Source: Novosphingobium sp. SG919
Lineage (GTDB): Bacteria > Pseudomonadota > Alphaproteobacteria > Sphingomonadales > Sphingomonadaceae
Length of the DNA stretch: 64,000 bases
NCBI RefSeq assembly: GCF_012932495.1
Contig: NZ_JABCNG010000004.1
Span: 186,001 to 250,000, forward strand
Direction of reading: 5' to 3'
Each line of letters starts with the position of its first letter. Within the stretch, counting starts at the first letter, position 1. The notes beneath the pieces were generated by a model, which worked only from the letters and a program-made list of their open reading frames with translations, did not search any database and was not told the origin of the DNA. Shown piece after piece: positions 25,736 to 34,516 of the stretch. The position numbers and the translations under genes are program-made.

Positions 25736-26184
25736 GTGCGATCAAGGCCAAGCATCAACGGCTGGTCCTGCTGGTCATTGCCCTGGCGGCGCTGATCGGC
25801 GCCGGGCTGCTGGCGGCCTGGGCGCTGTCCAAGCAGGCGAGCTATTTCTACGTGCCCAGCGATCTGGTGGCGCACCCGCCCGAACAGGGCCGGGCGGTGC
25901 GCCTGGGCGGCATGGTGCAGCGAGGATCGATCAAGACCATGCCCGATGGCGTGACGATCACGTTCGTGGTGGGCGATGGCAAGGCCACGGTGCCCGTGCG
26001 CTATGCCGGGATCACGCCCGACCTGTTCGTGGAAGGATCGGGCGTGGTGGCCGAAGGCCGCATGGAAGGCGCCACTTTCGTGGCTGACAATCTCCTGGCC
26101 AAGCATGACGAGAAATATGTGCCGCGCGAAATGAAGGACATGACCCAGGCCCAGGCCAAGGCCGTGGTGGCGGAAACGAAATGA
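25732..26184 (+). CDS. ccmE: Cytochrome c-type biogenesis heme chaperone CcmE
   Basis: Periplasmic membrane-anchored heme chaperone of 150 residues. The N-terminal anchor is residues 10-32. The OB-fold domain ends with the heme attachment motif HDEKY, with covalent heme ligand His125 and axial Tyr129. It is the standard histidine-type CcmE rather than the cysteine type of archaea. ATGA overlaps tie it to ccmD and ccmF. Confidence 0.96.
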   Translation: MSAIKAKHQRLVLLVIALAALIGAGLLAAWALSKQASYFYVPSDLVAHPPEQGRAVRLGGMVQRGSIKTMPDGVTITFVVGDGKATVPVRYAGITPDLFVEGSGVVAEGRMEGATFVADNLLAKHDEKYVPREMKDMTQAQAKAVVAETK

Positions 26185-28124
26185 TCGCCGAACTCGGACT
26201 GGCCATTCTGTGGATGGCAGCGGCGCTGGCAGTGCTGCAACTCGTCGCCGGCGCGCTGGCGCTGCGGCCGCAGGGCGCGGGCATGGTGGGCGTGGTGCGC
26301 CCGGTGGCCGTGGCGCAAGGCGTGCTGGTGGCTCTGTCGTTTGCCGCGCTGATCACCCTGTTCGTGACCACCGATCTTTCGGTCAAGCTGGTGGCCGAAA
26401 ACAGCCATTCGGCCAAGCCGCTGATCTTCAAGATCGCCGGAACCTGGGGCAACCACGAAGGCTCGATGCTGCTGTGGGTCACGATCATGAGCCTGGCGGG
26501 CGGGTTCGTGGCGCTGGTCGAACGGCGCCTGCCGGAAAAGACCCTGATCGCCACGCTGGCAGCGCAGGCTTTCGTCAGCCTGGGTTTCTATGCGTTCCTG
26601 CTGCTTGCGTCCAACCCCTTTGCCCGGCTGCCGCAGCCCGCGCCCGAAGGCGCCGGGCTCAACCCGTTGCTGCAGGATATCGGCCTCGCGTTCCATCCGC
26701 CCACGCTCTACGTCGGCTATGTCGGGCTTTCGATCGCGTTCAGCTTTGCCGTGGGCGCGCTGATCACGCGCGATGTCGGGCCGGCCTTTGCCCGCGCGAT
26801 GCGCCCTTGGGTGCTGGGCGCGTGGATCTTCCTGACGGTGGGGATCACCGCCGGTTCCTATTGGGCATACTACACGCTGGGTTGGGGCGGCTGGTGGTTC
26901 TGGGACCCGGTTGAAAACGCTTCGCTCATGCCCTGGCTGGCGGCGACCGCGCTGCTCCACTCGGTGTCGGTGCTGGCCGCCCGCAATGCGCTGCGCGCCT
27001 GGACGGTGATGCTGGGCGTGATTGCCTTTTCCATGTCGATGGTCGGCACGTTCCTGGTGCGTTCGGGCATTCTCACCTCCGTCCATGCCTTTGCGGTCGA
27101 TCCGGCGCGGGGCAGCTTCATCCTGGCCCTGCTGGCGATCTACATCGGCGGGGCGCTGCTGCTCTTTGCCCTGCGCGCCGGCACGGTGACCGAAGGCGCG
27201 CGCTTTGCCTTCGTCAGCCGCGAGGCGGCGCTGGTGTTCAACAACGTGATGCTCTGCGGCATCCTGGGCATCGTGCTGGTCGGCACGCTCTATCCGCTGT
27301 TGACCGAGGCGTTCGGCGTCAAGGTTTCGGTGGGACCGCCCTATTTCAACCCGGTTTCGGCGATCTTTGCCTTCCCCATGCTGGTGGTGATGGCGGTGGG
27401 GCCGCTTCTGCGCTGGAAGGACGATCGTGGCGGCCGCGTGGCTCCGGTGCTGGCGGTTCCGGCGCTGCTCGCCGTGGCGGTTGCAGGCGCGGCCTTTGCG
27501 TCGGGCGTCAACACGTTGCCCGCGCTGGGCCTTGGGCTGGGCGCCGGGCTGGCGCTCGCCAGCTTGCTGCCCTTGCGCGGCCGCAACCTGCGCCGCACCC
27601 CCCTGCCGGTCTGGGGCATGGTGGTCAGCCACCTGGGCCTGGCCGTCGCGGCGATGGGCATGGCCAGCGAAAGCGCGTTTTCGATCGAGAAGCTGGCCGC
27701 GCTCACCCCTGGTGAAACCCGCCAGGTCGGCCCTTATGCCCTGACGCTCGATCGCATCGATCCGGTGGCAGGTCCGAACTGGACGGCGCTGCAGGCCACG
27801 GTTTCGGCCCGCTACGCCGGCGGCGATGCGGTCGTGCTCACGCCGCAGGCGCGGGTCTTTGCCAATCCGCCCGGCACACGCACCGAATCCGCCTTGAAAA
27901 CCCGCTGGAACGGCCAGCTCTATGTGGTGCTGGGTGAAGAGGGCGACGACGGCCGCTGGCAGATGCGCTTCTGGTGGAAGCCCTTCGTGCCGCTGATCTG
28001 GCTGGGCGGATTGCTCGTGGGCCTGGGCGGTTTGCTCGCCCTGGTCGGGCGGGTGGCCCGCGACGTGAAGCGGCTGGTGGCTATCGACAAGATCACGTTT
28101 CGCCGCGAAAGGCAGGGCCGATGA
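26181..28124 (+). CDS. ccmF: Cytochrome c heme lyase subunit CcmF
   Basis: Large polytopic membrane protein (647 residues) that, with CcmH and CcmI, ligates heme from CcmE to apocytochrome CxxCH motifs. The WWD-domain signature GWGGWWFWDPVENASLMPW is intact, and further conserved segments include TWGNHEGSMLLW, LHPPTLYVGYVG-like FHPPTLYVGY and GTFLVRSGILTSVHAF. About 15 hydrophobic helices and a periplasmic domain near residues 510-600. Four-base overlaps on both sides. Confidence 0.97.
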   Translation: MIAELGLAILWMAAALAVLQLVAGALALRPQGAGMVGVVRPVAVAQGVLVALSFAALITLFVTTDLSVKLVAENSHSAKPLIFKIAGTWGNHEGSMLLWVTIMSLAGGFVALVERRLPEKTLIATLAAQAFVSLGFYAFLLLASNPFARLPQPAPEGAGLNPLLQDIGLAFHPPTLYVGYVGLSIAFSFAVGALITRDVGPAFARAMRPWVLGAWIFLTVGITAGSYWAYYTLGWGGWWFWDPVENASLMPWLAATALLHSVSVLAARNALRAWTVMLGVIAFSMSMVGTFLVRSGILTSVHAFAVDPARGSFILALLAIYIGGALLLFALRAGTVTEGARFAFVSREAALVFNNVMLCGILGIVLVGTLYPLLTEAFGVKVSVGPPYFNPVSAIFAFPMLVVMAVGPLLRWKDDRGGRVAPVLAVPALLAVAVAGAAFASGVNTLPALGLGLGAGLALASLLPLRGRNLRRTPLPVWGMVVSHLGLAVAAMGMASESAFSIEKLAALTPGETRQVGPYALTLDRIDPVAGPNWTALQATVSARYAGGDAVVLTPQARVFANPPGTRTESALKTRWNGQLYVVLGEEGDDGRWQMRFWWKPFVPLIWLGGLLVGLGGLLALVGRVARDVKRLVAIDKITFRRERQGR

Positions 28125-28681
28125 GCGGCCCGCCGTCCTCCGCTCCACGCAAGCCGGGCCTGGCGCTGTGGTTGCCGCTCGCGCTGTTTGCCGCCTTCCT
28201 TGCCCTGGTGGTCTGGGGCCTGCTGCGGCCCGACAACCGTGAAGTGGCCAGCACGTTCATCGGCAAGCCGATCCCGGCGTTCGATCTGCCGCCCGCAAGT
28301 GCCGACCGGCCGGGCCTCACCAGGGCGCAGTTCGTGGGTGGCAAGCCGCGCCTGCTCAACATCTTCGCCTCGTGGTGCGGCCCTTGCGCGGTGGAAGCGC
28401 CGCAGCTGGCCCAGCTGGCCGCAGCCGGGGCCGAGATCGATGGCGTGGCCATCCGCGACCGCAAGGACGATCTGGCCCGGTTCCTGGCAGCCAACGGCAA
28501 CCCCTTTGCCCGCATCGGCCAGGATGACCTCAGCAAGGTGCAGATCGGCATCGGGTCTTCGGGCGTGCCCGAAACCTTCGTGGTCGATGCGCGCGGCGTG
28601 ATCCGCTACCAGCATATCGGCGCGATCATGCCCGATGACGTGCCGATGATCCTGGGCAAGCTCAAGGAGGCAGGACAATGA
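28121..28681 (+). CDS. ccmG: Thiol:disulfide oxidoreductase CcmG (DsbE)
   Basis: Membrane-anchored periplasmic thioredoxin-like protein that reduces apocytochrome cysteines before heme ligation. One N-terminal helix (about residues 15-35), then a thioredoxin fold with the active site WCGPC (Cys86, Cys89) and a cis-proline region GVPETFVVD. Length 186 residues. The start overlaps ccmF and the stop overlaps ccmH. Confidence 0.95.
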   Translation: MSGPPSSAPRKPGLALWLPLALFAAFLALVVWGLLRPDNREVASTFIGKPIPAFDLPPASADRPGLTRAQFVGGKPRLLNIFASWCGPCAVEAPQLAQLAAAGAEIDGVAIRDRKDDLARFLAANGNPFARIGQDDLSKVQIGIGSSGVPETFVVDARGVIRYQHIGAIMPDDVPMILGKLKEAGQ

Positions 28682-29115
28682 AACGAAGCCGTTTCATTCT
28701 TGCTGCAGGCGCTGCCTTGGTCCTGCCGCTGGCCCCGCTCGTGGCGCAAGACAGCATGCCGCCTGCGCCCTATGCCTATCGCCAGCTGCCCGATCCGGCG
28801 CAGGAGGCCAAGGCGCAAGCCTTGATGGAAACGCTGCGCTGCCTCAAGTGCCAGAGCCAGTCGATCGCCGATTCCGATGCCTCGATGGCCGGTGACATGC
28901 GCAACGAAGTGCGCACGCGCATTGCCGCCGGGGAACAGCCCGAGGCGATCCGCCAGTGGCTGATCGACCGCTATGGCGACTATGTGAGCTATACGCCGCA
29001 GGTCAAGCCGCTGACCTGGCCGCTGTTTGCCGCGCCGGCGGTGTTCCTGGCGCTGGCCGCGCTGCTGCTGCGCGGGCGCTTTCGCCGTGCCAATCTTCGC
29101 AAGGACAAGCCATGA
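28678..29115 (+). CDS. ccmH: Cytochrome c-type biogenesis protein CcmH
   Basis: Periplasmic thiol oxidoreductase of the heme-ligation complex with the family motif LRCLKCQ (Cys55, Cys58). A signal peptide (to about residue 23) precedes a three-helix domain, and a C-terminal membrane helix lies at about residues 113-132. At 145 residues it is the short CcmH/CcmL form, with the TPR part encoded separately by the next gene. Confidence 0.95.
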   Translation: MKRSRFILAAGAALVLPLAPLVAQDSMPPAPYAYRQLPDPAQEAKAQALMETLRCLKCQSQSIADSDASMAGDMRNEVRTRIAAGEQPEAIRQWLIDRYGDYVSYTPQVKPLTWPLFAAPAVFLALAALLLRGRFRRANLRKDKP

Positions 29116-29807
29116 CCTGGGTTCTGGTTCTCGCCGTGGCAGGGGTGGCGTTTGCCGCAATGGTCCTGATCGGGCGCCTGCCGCGCACCGGCTGGGAAGT
29201 GACGGGCGCAGCGCTGCTGTTCGGCCTTGCCGGTTATGCGCTGCAAGGCCATCCCGGCCTGCCTGGCGCCCCCACACCCGCTGTGGAAAACGCTGCGGTG
29301 GCTGATGCCACGCTGCTCAAGGAACGGCAGCAGATGGGCAATTCCTTTGCCAAGGGACGCAGCTGGTTGATCCTGGCCGACGGGCTCACGCGGCAGGGCC
29401 AATACCGCGCCGCGGCCGATGTGCTGGGCAAGGCCGCGCGTGAAAACCCCGATGATGCCGATGTCGAAGTGGCACTGGGCAATGCGCTGGTGGGGCATAG
29501 CGAGGGGCTGATTACCCCGGCCGCGCAATATGCGTTCCGCCGTGCCGCCGCGATCGATCCCAATCACCCCGGCCCGCCGTTCTTCATGGGCCTGGCGCTG
29601 GCGCAATCGGGCCGCCTGGTCGATGCGCGCGCGATGTGGGCCGATCTCTTGGCGCGCTCGCCCGCCGATGCGCCCTATCGCCCCGATCTGGCCGCGCGGC
29701 TGGAACGGCTGGACCAGATGATTGCCGCAAGCGGCGGCGCGCCGGCGGCTTCGGGAGAACCTGCGCCCGCGCCTGCGGCGCCGGCTCCGGCGTCCGGCAA
29801 GAAGTGA
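29112..29807 (+). CDS. ccmI: CcmI-like tetratricopeptide cytochrome c biogenesis protein
   Basis: A 231-residue protein with two N-terminal membrane helices (about 3-20 and 29-45) and TPR-like repeats (about residues 80-190, e.g. WLILADGLTRQGQYRAAADV and PGPPFFMGLALAQSGRLVDA). This matches CcmI/CycH, the apocytochrome c chaperone that presents C-terminal helices of substrates to CcmF-CcmH. It ends in an Ala/Pro-rich tail. It overlaps ccmH by four bases and is the last gene of the operon. Confidence 0.85.
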   Translation: MTWVLVLAVAGVAFAAMVLIGRLPRTGWEVTGAALLFGLAGYALQGHPGLPGAPTPAVENAAVADATLLKERQQMGNSFAKGRSWLILADGLTRQGQYRAAADVLGKAARENPDDADVEVALGNALVGHSEGLITPAAQYAFRRAAAIDPNHPGPPFFMGLALAQSGRLVDARAMWADLLARSPADAPYRPDLAARLERLDQMIAASGGAPAASGEPAPAPAAPAPASGKK

Positions 29808-29949
29808 ATTCTCGGGAACTGCTTGCCGCTTGCGGCGCTTTGGTCACCATTGCTTCAGGTTGGGCGCCGGTGCTAAGCGCCGGCCCGATTCGGCCCTATC
29901 GCGGGCCGGATGGTGACATGGGGCCAGTGCGGCCGGGGGCAGTCTTGCC

Positions 29950-31911
29950 ATGAACAATGCCGTGGGTGAATCAGGGGCTGCGGACCGATCCGTTCCCGCC
30001 AATGCCGCGCCGCCGGCGCCAGGCCACGCGGGGCATGGCCATGGCCCCGGGCACCGGCAGGCCAGCGTGATCAAGATGGCCGTGGGCGCCGTGGGCGTGG
30101 TGTTCGGTGACATCGGCACCAGCCCGCTCTACGCCTTGCGCGATACTTTTGCCGGTCACCATCGCCTGCCGCTCGACCAGACGCACATCTACGGCATCGT
30201 CAGCCTGATGTTCTGGTCGATGATGATCATCGTGACGCTGAAATACGTCTCGGTGATCATGCGCGCCGACAACAAGGGCGAGGGCGGCAGCCTGGCGCTG
30301 CTGGCGCTGATCAACCAGCACACCGCGGGCAAGCGCTGGGGCCGGGGCATCGTGCTGCTGGGCGTGTTCGCCACCGCGCTATTCTATGGCGATTCGATGA
30401 TCACCCCGGCGGTGTCGGTGATGGGTGCGATCGAGGGGCTCTCGGTCTACCAGCCCAGCATGCAAAGCTGGGTCGTGCCGATGGTGGTGGCGATCCTGAT
30501 CGCGCTGTTCCTGATCCAGAGCCGGGGCACCGAGCGTGTCGCCACGTTCTTTGGCCCGATCATGCTGATCTATTTCGCCACGATCGCGGTGCTGGGGGCC
30601 GTGAGCATTGCCCTGTTGCCCGGAGTGATCGGCGCGCTTTCGCCCCACCACGCCGTGGCGATGTTCGCCGCCGATCCGTTCCGCGGCTTCCTGGCGATGG
30701 GCGCCGCCGTGCTGGCGGTGACCGGGGCCGAGGCACTCTATGCCGACATGGGCCACTTCGGGCGCAACCCGATCCGTGTTTCGTGGCTGGCGCTGGTGCT
30801 GCCCGCGCTCGTGCTCAACTACCTGGGCCAGGCCTCGCTGCTAATGCGCGAGGGCCAGGCCGCGCTGGTCAGCCCGTTCTATTTCCTGGCGCCCGACTGG
30901 TTCCAGTGGCCCTTGCTGATCATTGCCAGCCTGGCGGCGGTGATCGCCTCGCAAGCGGTGATCTCGGGCGCGTTTTCCGTCACGCAGCAGGCGATCCAGT
31001 TGGGCTTCATCCCGCGCATGACGATCCGCCACACCAGCACGTCGGCCGGGCAGATCTACATTCCGGTGATCAATTCCGCCCTGATGGTGGCGGTGATCCT
31101 CCTGGTGCTGATGTTCCGCCATTCGTCCAACCTCACGGCCGCCTATGGCATTGCCGTGACCGGGGCGATGATGATCGACAACGTGCTGCTGGGCGTGGTG
31201 CTGATCAAGCTGTGGCACTGGCGGCCGGTGCTGGCCACCGGCCTGCTGGCCTTGTTCATGGCGATCGACCTGGGCTACCTGGGCGCGAACCTTACCAAGA
31301 TCCCCGATGGGGGCTGGGTGCCGCTGGTGATGGGCATCACCATCTTCACGCTGCTTACCACCTGGTCCCGCGGGCGGGCACTGATGCGGGCAGGGATGGC
31401 CGAAGGATCGATTCCCCTGGAGGTCTTCACCAAGTCTGCCCATTCCAGCGCCGCGCGGGTGGCCGGCACGGCGATCTTCATGGCCTCTGCGTCCAACGGG
31501 GTGCCCTCGGCGCTGTTGCACAACATCAAGCATAACAAGGTGCTGCACAACCGCGTGGTGATCCTGACGGTGCAGATCCAGGACGAGCCCTATGTCGATC
31601 TGGCGCAGCGATCGGACGTCAAGGACTTCGGCAACGGGTTCTATCGCCTCACCCTGCGCTTCGGGTTCCTGGAAGAGACCGACGTGCCGGCCGCGCTCAA
31701 GACCATCACCACCTGCGGTGAACCGTTCGACATGATGAAGACCAGCTTCTTCCTCTCGCGCCAGACGCTGATCCCCTCGGACAAGCCGGGCATGGCGCTG
31801 TGGCGGGAAAAACTGTTTGCCTGGATGCTCCGCAATGCGGCCAGCGCGATGGAATTCTTCCGCCTGCCAACCAACCGCGTGGTCGAGCTGGGCAGCCAGC
31901 TACGTATTTGA
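29950..31911 (+). CDS. kup: Low-affinity potassium transporter Kup
   Basis: KUP/HAK/KT-type proton-coupled potassium importer, 653 residues with about 12 membrane helices and a cytoplasmic C-terminal domain. The family signature GVVFGDIGTSPLYALRDTF is at residues about 49-67, and the second motif LKYVSVIMRADNKGEGGSLAL follows. The N-terminus carries a His/Gly/Pro-rich extension before the first helix. The 142-bp gap after ccmI has no gene. It appears monocistronic; no clear terminator follows. Confidence 0.96.
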   Translation: MNNAVGESGAADRSVPANAAPPAPGHAGHGHGPGHRQASVIKMAVGAVGVVFGDIGTSPLYALRDTFAGHHRLPLDQTHIYGIVSLMFWSMMIIVTLKYVSVIMRADNKGEGGSLALLALINQHTAGKRWGRGIVLLGVFATALFYGDSMITPAVSVMGAIEGLSVYQPSMQSWVVPMVVAILIALFLIQSRGTERVATFFGPIMLIYFATIAVLGAVSIALLPGVIGALSPHHAVAMFAADPFRGFLAMGAAVLAVTGAEALYADMGHFGRNPIRVSWLALVLPALVLNYLGQASLLMREGQAALVSPFYFLAPDWFQWPLLIIASLAAVIASQAVISGAFSVTQQAIQLGFIPRMTIRHTSTSAGQIYIPVINSALMVAVILLVLMFRHSSNLTAAYGIAVTGAMMIDNVLLGVVLIKLWHWRPVLATGLLALFMAIDLGYLGANLTKIPDGGWVPLVMGITIFTLLTTWSRGRALMRAGMAEGSIPLEVFTKSAHSSAARVAGTAIFMASASNGVPSALLHNIKHNKVLHNRVVILTVQIQDEPYVDLAQRSDVKDFGNGFYRLTLRFGFLEETDVPAALKTITTCGEPFDMMKTSFFLSRQTLIPSDKPGMALWREKLFAWMLRNAASAMEFFRLPTNRVVELGSQLRI

Positions 31912-31970
31912 TCGAAAACGGGCTATGCTGGGCTTTGCGGTCTGCGCCGGTTCTGGCAAAGCTATAACCG

Positions 31971-33035
31971 GTGGAAACCTCCACACATCATGCCGGGGCC
32001 TGTACGCGCGTGAGTGACATCGAAATCTTGCGCGATATCCTCGATGCGCAGCTGGAGATGGTCTGCCGTTTCACCGCGGATGGCACGATCCTGTTCGCCA
32101 ACGCGGCGTATGCGCGCATGATGCAAAGCCCGCCCGAGCGGCTGACGGGCCGCAACTTGTGGGTCTTCATACCCGAAAGCGAGCATGCGGCGATCCGTGC
32201 CGAACTCGCGCAACTGACCCCGGACAATCCGGCGCGCACGATCGAGAATCGCCTGGAAGTGGCCGATGGCACCGTGCGCTGGACGCTGTGGCGCAACCAC
32301 GCCCTGGCATTCGATGACCAGGGACGCTGGCAGGTGGCGCAATCCACCGGGATCGACATTACCGAGCGCAAGACCCTGGAAGATCGCCTGCGCCTGATGG
32401 TGGAGGAACTCAATCATCGCGTGAAGAATACGCTGATGGTGGTTCAGGCCATGGCGTGGCAATCGTTTCGGGGGGCGCATGCCCCGGTCGATGCGGTGGA
32501 GAATTTCAACGCACGGCTGCATGCGCTGGCCTCTGCCCACACGATCCTGAGCCGGGAGCAATGGGCCGGCGCGCCATTGGCCGAAGTGGTGCGCCAGGGG
32601 CTGACGATCTGCAACGGCGGCGAACTGGGCGTGGGCGGCGCGCGGCGGCTGGCCGTGGCGGGGCCAGACTTGCGAGTCTATGCCGCGCCAACGGTTTCGC
32701 TGGTCATGGTGCTGCACGAATTGGCGACCAACGCGATCAAGTATGGCGCCTTGTCCAACACGGCGGGCACCGTGGCGATCGCCTGGGACTTGCAGGACGA
32801 TGGCAGCGTTGCCCTGGAATGGCGCGAGCATGGCGGCCCGCCGGTGGCGCCGCCGGCGCGCAGCGGCTTTGGCTCGCGGCTGATCCGCGACGCCATCACC
32901 CGCCAACTCAGCGGCGAAGCGCACCTTGACCATGCAGTGACCGGGCTTGTCGTCCGCCTTGTGCTGCCCGCCCAGCATTTCGATCCCCCCGCCGCCCACC
33001 CAGCCTTCCCAGACTTGCGCGAGGATGACACATGA
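31971..33035 (+). CDS. PAS domain-containing HWE-family sensor histidine kinase
   Basis: Soluble sensor kinase of about 354 residues. A PAS domain (about 18-135, with IDITERK at its end) is followed by an HWE/HisKA_2 dimerisation domain with phosphoacceptor His149 in ELNHRVKNTL and the HWE-type W-x-G-A-x-L segment (EQWAGAPLAEVV), then an ATPase domain with N-box HELATNAIKYGALS and the G-box GFGSRLI. No membrane helix is seen, so the signal is likely cytoplasmic. GTG 31971 or GTG 32010 may be the start. It overlaps a single-domain response regulator by four bases. Confidence 0.88.
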   Translation: METSTHHAGACTRVSDIEILRDILDAQLEMVCRFTADGTILFANAAYARMMQSPPERLTGRNLWVFIPESEHAAIRAELAQLTPDNPARTIENRLEVADGTVRWTLWRNHALAFDDQGRWQVAQSTGIDITERKTLEDRLRLMVEELNHRVKNTLMVVQAMAWQSFRGAHAPVDAVENFNARLHALASAHTILSREQWAGAPLAEVVRQGLTICNGGELGVGGARRLAVAGPDLRVYAAPTVSLVMVLHELATNAIKYGALSNTAGTVAIAWDLQDDGSVALEWREHGGPPVAPPARSGFGSRLIRDAITRQLSGEAHLDHAVTGLVVRLVLPAQHFDPPAAHPAFPDLREDDT

Positions 33036-33400
33036 CCACGCCCGCCCAGCCTCTTGCCGGCCGCCGCGTGCTGGTGGTCGAAGACGAATTCATCGTGGCG
33101 GCCATGTTGGCCGACATGCTGGAAGACGAGGGCGCGGAGGTCGTCGGGCCGATCGGCACGCAGGTTGACGCCTTGGCCGTGGCGGCGAGCGAGGCACTGG
33201 ACGTGGCCGTGCTCGATTGGAACCTGAACGGGGAACCGGGCGCGCCCGTCGCGCGCATCCTGCGCGCGCGTGGCATCCCCTTTGCCATTTCAACCGGCTA
33301 TGGCGCGGTAGAAGCCGAATTTGCCGACGTGCCGGTGCTCAACAAGCCCTATGCCCCGGCTCGCCTGACCGCCTGCCTCGAAGGCCTGCTGGCGGGCTGA
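33032..33400 (+). CDS. Single-domain response regulator (CheY-like)
   Basis: A 122-residue receiver domain without an output domain. Acidic pocket Glu17-Asp18-Glu19 in VVEDE, phosphoacceptor Asp62 in AVLDWNLNG, conserved Thr/Ser at STGYG and Lys105 in LNKPY are all present. The ATG overlaps the HWE kinase stop (ATGA), so the two are a cognate pair. It probably acts by protein-protein contact or as a phosphate sink. Similar kinase/receiver pairs act in alphaproteobacterial light and general-stress signalling, but the downstream target is not visible here. Confidence 0.9.
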   Translation: MTTPAQPLAGRRVLVVEDEFIVAAMLADMLEDEGAEVVGPIGTQVDALAVAASEALDVAVLDWNLNGEPGAPVARILRARGIPFAISTGYGAVEAEFADVPVLNKPYAPARLTACLEGLLAG

Positions 33401-33422
33401 ACCGGGGCTGGCATATTAGCGA

Positions 33423-33770
33423 TCAGTGCTTGAGCGAGTCAGACGCTTCGTCGGCGCCCTGCTTCACCCGATTGCCAAACTTGTCGGCGGCAGTGCCGGC
33501 CTTGTCAGCCGCCTTGTCGAGCTTGTGCCCGGCGTCGTCGGCGGCCTTGTCTGCAGCCTTGCTGGCGTTGTCGAGCGCCTTGTCGGCGGCGGCAGCAACG
33601 TTGTCCGCGGCCTTGTCGGCAGCGCGGCCAGCGTCCTTGGCGGCGTCGCGCGCATCGTCAGCGGCCGAATTGGCAGCAGCCGCAGTCTGGTCCTGGGTCT
33701 TTTCCGAACAAGCGGCAAGGCCGCCTGCGGCAAGCATCAGCGCAGGAAGGGCGAGGATAATACGGCGCAT
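33423..33770 (-). CDS. Ala/Lys/Asp-repeat lipoprotein
   Basis: A 115-residue secreted lipoprotein. The signal peptide MRRIILALPALMLAAGGLAA is followed by the lipobox cysteine at residue 21 (LAAC). The mature part is a low-complexity amphipathic helix of repeated ADKAADD/AADKALD-like units, resembling LEA-like or Lpp-like helical repeats. ATG 33770 has GGGAGTGA upstream on the minus strand. It converges with the response-regulator gene. The function is unknown; a structural or stress role in the envelope is a guess. Confidence 0.75.
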   Translation of the reverse strand: MRRIILALPALMLAAGGLAACSEKTQDQTAAAANSAADDARDAAKDAGRAADKAADNVAAAADKALDNASKAADKAADDAGHKLDKAADKAGTAADKFGNRVKQGADEASDSLKH

Positions 33771-33850
33771 GAGACGGTCACTCCCGTTCGTGGTGGTTTT
33801 GCCATGGCCAACGCGGGACCCGCCGTGGCGTTCCCCATCATGCGCCGCGA

Positions 33851-34516
33851 TCAATCGTGCGGGGTGGTGCTTTCCGCCTCGTCCACGGCCTGCTCGCTGC
33901 CCAGGCCATGGCGCAGCAGCATCGGGATCTGGGCAAAGGTGAACAGGAACGACAGCGCGCTCACGCCCCACAGCTTGGCCGAAAGCCAGCCGTCGAACGA
34001 CAGCGTGTGGCGCAGCACTTCGTTGAGCGCGGCCAGGAACAGGAAGAACCACGCCCAGTTGCGCGACAGCTTGCGCCAGCCGGCCTCGTCCAGCCCGTCG
34101 AACGCGCTTTGCAGCAGCAGGCGCAGCACTGCCTTGCCGCGCGCCAGGCCAATGAACAGGCCGGCGGCAAACAGCAGGTAGATCACCGTGGGCTTGATCT
34201 GGATCCAGAACGGATCGCCCAGGAACACGGTAAGCGTGCCAAAGCCCAGGATCAGCGTGGTCGACAGCCACAGCATGGGCGAAACCTTGCCCAGGCGCCA
34301 TTTCGACACGATCAGCGCGGCCACCGTGGCGGCCATGAACACGACCGTGCTCTTGGTGATTGCCACCACCGCGCCCACGCCCGAATCCGCGCTCTTGTCC
34401 GGGCTGAAATGGCGATAGGCGAGGAAGAACACCAGCAAGGGGCCGTAATCGACCGCCAGGTTCACCCAGGATGATTTGGGTTTGCCCGTCTGGTGCTTGT
34501 GCTGTCCCGCGTTCAT
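33851..34516 (-). CDS. yciB: Inner membrane septation protein YciB/IspZ family
   Basis: Polytopic inner-membrane protein (221 residues, about five to six helices) of the IspZ/YciB family, linked to cell division and envelope synthesis. Family segments include NLAVDYGPLLVFFLAY, SPMLWLSTTLILGFGTLTVFL, FWIQIKPTVIYLLFA and LSRNWAWFFLFLAALNEVLR. Its start overlaps the ftsY stop by four bases; yciB next to ftsY is common in alphaproteobacteria. Last gene of the dapF-mtaB-ftsY-yciB operon. Confidence 0.93.
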   Translation of the reverse strand: MNAGQHKHQTGKPKSSWVNLAVDYGPLLVFFLAYRHFSPDKSADSGVGAVVAITKSTVVFMAATVAALIVSKWRLGKVSPMLWLSTTLILGFGTLTVFLGDPFWIQIKPTVIYLLFAAGLFIGLARGKAVLRLLLQSAFDGLDEAGWRKLSRNWAWFFLFLAALNEVLRHTLSFDGWLSAKLWGVSALSFLFTFAQIPMLLRHGLGSEQAVDEAESTTPHD

